Source: MWBF01 sp964614645
GTDB lineage: Bacteria > Chloroflexota > Anaerolineae > CG2-30-64-16
Length of the DNA: 10,507 nucleotides
Assembly: GCA_964614645.1 (NCBI GenBank)
Contig: CAZTMA010000170.1
Location: forward strand, 1-10,507
Reading direction: 5' to 3'
The notes beneath the pieces are model-generated. The model had not been told where the DNA came from, searched no databases, and saw nothing but the letters and a program-made list of their open reading frames with translations. A program made the translations under genes and the position numbers. This document shows positions 5,986-10,507 of the stretch, piece by piece (position 1 is the first letter of the stretch; each line of letters starts with the position of its first letter).

Positions 5986-7593
5986 GGTCTGCCACGTGGG
6001 CAGCACGAACGGCGGCGTGGCCGGCGCGCGGCCCTGCAGTTGATCCAGCGCCCAGACCAGCGCGTCCTGGTCCCGCCACGGATGCTCTACTGTGCCGAAG
6101 CACATCGATTGTTCGTGGCCCTTCCCGCACACCACTACTACGTCGCCGGGTTGCGCATGTTGCACTGCGTAGAGGATCGCACGCTGGCGGTCGGGGATGC
6201 TCACGAAGTCGCGGCCCGCCACCCGGCCCAGCTTCTCCATCTCGCCGGTCGTCTCAGCCATAATCGCGGCGAGTTCCTCCGTACGCGGGTCCTCCACAGT
6301 GACGACTGTGAAATCCGCGCGGCGCGCGGCGACCTGTCCCATCAGGCGGCGCTTCTCCCGGTCGCGCAGGCCCGCGCTGCCGAACACGCAGATGACGCGG
6401 CCCTCGCGGCCCGCCAGCCCGCGCACAGTGTCCAGCGCCACGGCGAGTGCGTTGGGCGTGTGTGCGAAATCGACGATGGCGGTGAACGGCTGGCCGCGGT
6501 CGAGGCGTTCCATACGGCCGGGGATGCCCGTCATGGCAGCCACGCCCGCGCTGATCGCGTCCGGCGACAACCCCAATCCCAGCGCGGCCGCGACCGCTGC
6601 AAGGATATTTGAGACGTTGAAATCCCCGACAAGCGCACTGCGAATGGAGAACGCCGCCAGACCCGCCGGGGAATCCCCGGTGACTGCGACCGTAAACGAC
6701 AGCCCACCAGGAGTGTGCGTCACGTCGTACGCGGTCAGGTGCATGCCCGGCCCTGCCGCCGGCCCCCGGCCATAGGTAGAGGTGCGTTCCGCGGGCAGCG
6801 AGGCCAGGTACTCGAAGGACGAGTCATCGCGATTCAGGACCGCGGTCTTGGGGGGCCGGCTGACGCCCGGCTTGGCAGCCAAGTGGGGCGGTTGTCCGGT
6901 CAGCGACCGGAAGAGCATCGCCTTCGCAGCGCGATATCCGGCGTAGTCGCCGTGGAAGTCCAGGTGCTCATGGGTGATGTTGGTCACGACGGCGACATCG
7001 AACAGGCAGCCGGTGACGCGGTGCTGCGCGAGGCCGTGCGAGGTGACCTCCAGCACGCCTACTTCTGTCCCGACTGCACGCATCTCACTGAGATAATGCT
7101 GTACGTCCACGGCATCCGGCGTCGTGGTGTGTAGTCCCGTGTCGTAGGTCGTGTCACCGATGACCGCATTGACCGTGCTGATGAGCCCAGCGCGACGGCC
7201 CGCCGCACGCAAGATGGCATAGAGCAAGTTGGTCGTGGTGGTCTTGCCGTCCGTGCCTGTCACGCCGACGAGGGCCAGCGAGCGGCTGGGGTGGCCCTCC
7301 CAGGCCGCGCACAGCCAGCCCAGAGCGGCGCGACCATCGGCCACCTGCACGTAAGTGGCCGCGCCCGCGACAGCTTGCGCTGGAAGCGTCTCCCCGACGA
7401 TGGCCGCCGCGCCCCGGCTCACCGCGTCGGGGATGTAGCGGTGCGCATCCGTGCCGACGCCGCGGTACGCGACAAACAGCGCACCCGGCAGGACCTGGCG
7501 CGAGTCTGAGACGATACGGGTAATGAGAATCTCGGTTGGGCCGGCGGTGGCGACGAGGCCCGGCACATCCTGCAGCAGTTGGGTGAGTTGCAT
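5968..7593 (-). CDS. murE: MurE-like UDP-N-acetylmuramoyl-tripeptide synthetase
   Basis: This 541-residue Mur ligase would add the third amino acid to UDP-MurNAc-L-Ala-D-Glu in the cytoplasm, using ATP. The N-terminal domain (1-100) has the SDSR block (29-32) and FVAYRG (40-45). The ATP-binding centre has GTDGKTTTT (113-121), TTTPDA (156-161), EVTSHGL (182-188), NITHEHLDFHG (205-215) and K224, the likely carbamylated lysine. The C-terminal part has FNVSNILAA (325-333), IPGRME (357-362), DFAHTPNAL (375-383), EDPRTEE (434-440) and GKGHEQ (490-495). The diamino-acid recognition motif, DNPR in meso-diaminopimelate enzymes, is EDPR here, and the usual FGCGGDRD-like block reads FGSAGLRD (404-411). 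The third residue added is therefore uncertain. The ATG at 7593 is preferred over a GTG at 7638 because TGA-T-ATG couples it to the preceding stop and the homologous sequence starts there. It is about 50 residues longer than the common MurE size, partly from an insert near 230-250. Confidence 0.9.
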   Translation of the reverse strand: MQLTQLLQDVPGLVATAGPTEILITRIVSDSRQVLPGALFVAYRGVGTDAHRYIPDAVSRGAAAIVGETLPAQAVAGAATYVQVADGRAALGWLCAAWEGHPSRSLALVGVTGTDGKTTTTNLLYAILRAAGRRAGLISTVNAVIGDTTYDTGLHTTTPDAVDVQHYLSEMRAVGTEVGVLEVTSHGLAQHRVTGCLFDVAVVTNITHEHLDFHGDYAGYRAAKAMLFRSLTGQPPHLAAKPGVSRPPKTAVLNRDDSSFEYLASLPAERTSTYGRGPAAGPGMHLTAYDVTHTPGGLSFTVAVTGDSPAGLAAFSIRSALVGDFNVSNILAAVAAALGLGLSPDAISAGVAAMTGIPGRMERLDRGQPFTAIVDFAHTPNALAVALDTVRGLAGREGRVICVFGSAGLRDREKRRLMGQVAARRADFTVVTVEDPRTEELAAIMAETTGEMEKLGRVAGRDFVSIPDRQRAILYAVQHAQPGDVVVVCGKGHEQSMCFGTVEHPWRDQDALVWALDQLQGRAPATPPFVLPTWQTPALGS

Positions 7594-7594
7594 A

Positions 7595-8140
7595 TCAGCG
7601 ACGGTCGGTCCTGCCCGTGGAGATGGGTCGCGGCGCACTGTCGACCGGTGTAACGCGCAGGCCGCGCCAGTGACATTCGCTGTTTACGCACCGGTATCGC
7701 CGCACAGGCACCAGGACACTGATGAGCCGGTCACCGATGTTGCGGTGCTTGCGGTGGATATTGCCGCCGCACCTGGGGCAGCGCAGCGCGGTGAACGCTT
7801 CGCTGCGCCGGAAGCGCCAGCGCACCCGCCAGACCAGGGCCACAGCTGCCGCAATGACGAGCAGGTAGCCGAGCAGGTCGGAAGCCGTCAACTGCTCCAG
7901 GGTATGCCCGACCTGCTGACTTAGCTGCGTGCTGCCCCTGAAGAGGGCCGCGAGGACATTCCGGAGCCAGCGAAACAAGGTCTCTCGGATGTTCATGTCC
8001 TCCAGGATCAGGAACAGACCGGCCGCGACAATCGCCGCCCAGATGATTTCGAACTTGTAGCGCCGCCAGATGGCCCGCCAGCCGCGTTCACGGTCGGGCC
8101 TGCGGCGCGTACGACGTGCGTCCATGACTTGATCGTTCAT
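7595..8140 (-). CDS. Two-TM membrane protein with C-terminal zinc ribbon
   Basis: I do not recognise a named family for this 181-residue protein. The N-terminus is strongly basic (residues 9-28). Hydrophobic segments at about 30-47 and 86-104 look like membrane helices, separated by an amphipathic stretch. After the second helix an arginine-rich segment (105-113) leads to a probable zinc ribbon with C121-x2-C124 (CPRCGG) and C151-x4-C156 (CVNSEC). The four cysteines are suitably spaced for one zinc ion. The basic N-terminus and the charges around both helices suggest that both ends face the cytoplasm. The stop TGA is one base from the murE ATG, so translation is coupled. The nuoN stop lies 63 nt upstream. 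Coupling suggests a link with cell-envelope synthesis, but no function can be assigned. The ATG at 8140 has AAGGGA 10 nt upstream; a second Met at residue 6 is possible. Confidence 0.75.
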   Translation of the reverse strand: MNDQVMDARRTRRRPDRERGWRAIWRRYKFEIIWAAIVAAGLFLILEDMNIRETLFRWLRNVLAALFRGSTQLSQQVGHTLEQLTASDLLGYLLVIAAAVALVWRVRWRFRRSEAFTALRCPRCGGNIHRKHRNIGDRLISVLVPVRRYRCVNSECHWRGLRVTPVDSAPRPISTGRTDRR

Positions 8141-8203
8141 CGGCTGTGGGTCCCTTTTGATGTGGTACAGTGCGGGTCAAAGAGTCACTGCCGTGGGCGT
8201 CCG

Positions 8204-9691
8204 TCACCGCAGGGCTAACAGCAGCGACTGCGCGGACTCGGATGCCCAGGCAATCAGGCGTCCGGGCACGATGCCCAGCAACAGAGTAATCACGGCTGTA
8301 ATCGCCAGTGCGCTTTGGAGCGGCCACCCGACGCGGATGGGTGTGCCTTCTTCCGCAGCGGGGACAAAGAACATGTAGCGGACGATATTCAGATAGTAGA
8401 ACGCGGCCACGACGCTGTTGACGGCCGCAATTGCCAGGAGCACCCACATCTGGCTCTGCACCGCCGCGCCGAAGACGAAGAACTTGCCGATGAAGCCGCC
8501 AGTGGGCGGGATGCCGGCGAGCGACACGAGAAAGATAAAGAGCAAGACGGCCAGCCACGGGGCACGGCGCACCAGCCCGCTGTAGTCCTTGATTTCCAGC
8601 TTGCCGGTTCCATCCTCGATGGCCGTCACGACGGCGAATGCGCCAACATTGGTGAACAGGTAGGCCAGCAGGTAGATGAGCACACCGTTGATGCCGGTGA
8701 AGGTCTTGGTCGGGTCACCCAGGACCGCAGCCACACCGATGAGGATGTAGCCCGCCTGAGCGATGGAGGAGTAGGCCAGCAGACGCTTGATGTTGGTCTG
8801 GCGCAGCGCGGTCAGGTTGCCGAGCGTCATGGTGACGACTGATAGGGCGACCAGCAGGCTGATCCACTGCGACGCGATGGCCGCATCGCCCATGCCGACA
8901 AGAAAGACGCGCATCAGGATGGCAAAGCCCGTGGCCTTTGACGCAGTCGAGAGGAAGGCGGTCACCGGCGTGGGTGCGCCCTCATAGGTGTCCGGCGCCC
9001 ACTGGTGGAAGGGGACAAGGCTCGCCTTGAACCCGAAGCCCGCCAGCAGCAGGACAATCGCGGGGGTCAGCAGCCAGGCGGACTGTCCCGCCGCGCTGCT
9101 GCTCAAGCCTGCCGCCAGCCCTGCCAGGTCGGTCGTGCCGGTCGCGCCGTAGAGCAACGACATGCCGTAGAGCATGACCGCGGAGGCCGTCGAACCGTAG
9201 AGGAAGTATTTCAACGCGGCCTCGCCCGACTTGCGATCCTGCCGAAAGTAGCCGGCCAGAACGTAGCTGGTGATGCTCAAGAACTCCATGCTGAGGTAGA
9301 TCATCACCAGGTTGCTGGCACTGACCGCCAGGCAGATGGCGAGCGCGGTCGCCAGCAGGAACGCGTAGAACTCGCCGCTGAAGGGTGAGCGGGTCTGCAT
9401 GTACGGCGTGGAGAGCAGGATAATGAGCGCGACCGCCAGCAGTGCAAACGCCTTGAAGAACAGCGCGAACGGGTCGAGCACCAGCATCGTTGCCACACTG
9501 ACGTTGGCGCCGATGCTGGGGATCAGGCTGAAGGCCGCGACGAACAGCACGGCCAGTGCCACGTAGGGCAAGAACCGGCCGCGCGACTTCCCCGCCCCGC
9601 GGGTCCAGACGAGATCGAGCAGCAGCACCAGCGCCGCGCCACCGAGCAGAATCAGCTCGGGCAGGAGATAGGTTAGATCACTGGCTCTCAT
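8204..9691 (-). CDS. nuoN: NADH-quinone oxidoreductase subunit N
   Basis: This 495-residue, highly hydrophobic protein is an antiporter-like membrane subunit of respiratory complex I and one of the proton-pumping modules. Many membrane helices are visible. Charged residues typical of the family lie inside helices: E136 in YLSMEFLSITSYV, K161 in EAALKYFLYG, K222 in GFGFKASLVPFHQWAPD, K252 in STASKATG, and K403 in GGFIGKFFVF after SLAGIPPTGG. LLAYSSIAQAGYILIG (304-319) is the broken-helix signature. Length matches usual NuoN. The ATG at 9691 lies 3 nt after the nuoM stop, so the two are translationally coupled and follow the standard M-N order at the end of nuo operons. No fusion or missing segment is seen. 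Confidence 0.96.
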   Translation of the reverse strand: MRASDLTYLLPELILLGGAALVLLLDLVWTRGAGKSRGRFLPYVALAVLFVAAFSLIPSIGANVSVATMLVLDPFALFFKAFALLAVALIILLSTPYMQTRSPFSGEFYAFLLATALAICLAVSASNLVMIYLSMEFLSITSYVLAGYFRQDRKSGEAALKYFLYGSTASAVMLYGMSLLYGATGTTDLAGLAAGLSSSAAGQSAWLLTPAIVLLLAGFGFKASLVPFHQWAPDTYEGAPTPVTAFLSTASKATGFAILMRVFLVGMGDAAIASQWISLLVALSVVTMTLGNLTALRQTNIKRLLAYSSIAQAGYILIGVAAVLGDPTKTFTGINGVLIYLLAYLFTNVGAFAVVTAIEDGTGKLEIKDYSGLVRRAPWLAVLLFIFLVSLAGIPPTGGFIGKFFVFGAAVQSQMWVLLAIAAVNSVVAAFYYLNIVRYMFFVPAAEEGTPIRVGWPLQSALAITAVITLLLGIVPGRLIAWASESAQSLLLALR

Positions 9692-9694
9692 GCG

Positions 9695-10507
9695 TCACTT
9701 GCCTGCGAAGCCATTCATCAGCGCCAAAAAGGCGGTGTTAAAGAAGTTCAACAACGGCGCGGGGAAGATGCCAAACAGAATCATAAAGGCCACAAGCGGC
9801 CAGAGTGTCACCTTCTCGAAGAAGGCCACATCCTTCGGTGCATGCAGCTCCGCGCCCGTCTCCACGTCGGACCAGTGTGCGATCTTGTGCTCGTCGTACT
9901 CGCCCAGGAAGGTGTGCTGGACGATCTTCCACAGGATGTAGGCCGCAGTCAGGACGAGACCGAGGATGCCGACCACCGCCCAGAGCGGCACAATCTCAAA
10001 CGCGCCGCGGAAGACGAACAGTTCGCTCCAGAACCCGGCCAGACTGGGCAAGCCGAGCGATGTGAACGCGGCCACGGCGAATAGCCCGTAGTAGTAGGGC
10101 ATCCGTGAGCTTAACCCGCCGAACATCTTGAGGTCGCGCAGGTGAGCCCGCTCGTAGATGACGCCGACGAGGAAGAACAGGGCGCCGGTGCTCAAGCCGT
10201 GGGAGAACATCTGGAAGGCCGCGCCGTTGAGCGCCATCGTGCCGGCGTCCACCCAATCCGGGTTGCCGATGGCGTAGGCGGCCGCACCCACGCCGAGCAG
10301 GACGTAACCCATGTGGCTGACGGACGAGTAGGCGATGAGCCGCTTGAGGTCCCACTGGGCCAGCGAGACTAGCGCACCGTAGACGATGGAGATGACGCCC
10401 ATGATGATAATGACCAGGGCGTAACGTTTCGCAGCATCCGGGAAGACTGGCAGGGCGATACGGATGATGCCGTACGCGCCAAGCTTCAGCAACACGCCTG
10501 CCAGAAT
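9695..10507 (-). CDS. nuoM: NADH-quinone oxidoreductase subunit M (C-terminal part)
   Basis: This frame is open to the right edge of the window, so the N-terminal part is missing. 270 residues remain, roughly the C-terminal half of a protein of about 500. The first visible residues, ILAGVLLKLGAYGIIRI, are a family hallmark including the membrane lysine. They show that the GTG at 10495 is an internal valine, not a start. Later blocks are LKRLIAYSSVSHMGYVLLG, AFQMFSHGLSTGALFFLVG, LPSLAGFWSELFVF and a C-terminal hydrophobic helix (FMILFGIFPAPLL). It is a proton-pumping antiporter-like subunit of complex I in the cytoplasmic membrane. It immediately precedes nuoN in the same transcript. Confidence 0.95.
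   Translation of the reverse strand: MLAGVLLKLGAYGIIRIALPVFPDAAKRYALVIIIMGVISIVYGALVSLAQWDLKRLIAYSSVSHMGYVLLGVGAAAYAIGNPDWVDAGTMALNGAAFQMFSHGLSTGALFFLVGVIYERAHLRDLKMFGGLSSRMPYYYGLFAVAAFTSLGLPSLAGFWSELFVFRGAFEIVPLWAVVGILGLVLTAAYILWKIVQHTFLGEYDEHKIAHWSDVETGAELHAPKDVAFFEKVTLWPLVAFMILFGIFPAPLLNFFNTAFLALMNGFAGK

Noticed and set aside
5968..7638. MurE start at the GTG at 7638
   Set aside because: It would overlap the upstream gene by 44 nt and add 15 non-conserved residues. The ATG at 7593 is coupled to the upstream stop.
10493..10495. Start codon of a short NuoM-like protein
   Set aside because: The frame continues to the window edge with conserved NuoM residues upstream, so this GTG is an internal valine.

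Overview
The window is a high-GC bacterial chromosomal segment carrying housekeeping and central-metabolism genes. A Chloroflexota origin (Anaerolineae/Caldilineae-like or a relative) is the best guess. It rests on the combination of a FabL-type enoyl-ACP reductase, a stand-alone CHAT-domain protease, a MurE with non-canonical signatures, and GATTGAA/CAATCTT-type short tandem repeats between genes. No 16S rRNA or other direct taxonomic marker is present, so this is inference.

Layout. The left half (about 170-4380) is transcribed on the + strand. A well-formed sigma70-like promoter (TTGACA-N17-CACAAT) precedes a monofunctional proline dehydrogenase. A repeat-rich 209-nt spacer follows. Then come two adjacent SDR-family reductases, both with the Y-x6-K catalytic spacing of enoyl-ACP reductases (the second is a clear FabL), and a 455-residue CHAT-domain cysteine protease. 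The last three genes are 8 and 28 nt apart and probably form an operon. The strand switch at 4379-4450 holds a strong hairpin with an A-run on its left, read as a shared terminator between convergent genes.

The right half (4451-10507) is on the - strand. In transcription order it has the C-terminal part of nuoM (cut by the window edge), nuoN, a small two-TM zinc-ribbon protein, murE, and then corA. nuoM-nuoN (3-nt gap) and the zinc-ribbon gene-murE (TGA-T-ATG) are tightly coupled. murE ends in a long imperfect hairpin followed by five U residues. The -35 box of a candidate corA promoter overlaps that U-tract, giving corA its own transcription unit with an unusually long leader of about 500 nt rich in inverted repeats.

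Functionally the window links proline oxidation, fatty-acid elongation, a caspase-like protease of unknown target, respiratory complex I membrane subunits, peptidoglycan precursor synthesis and divalent-metal transport. There is no phage, CRISPR, transposase, tRNA or rRNA signal. The least explained elements are the repeat-filled spacer after the proline dehydrogenase gene, the long structured corA leader, the CHAT protein beside lipid enzymes, and the MurE motif variants.
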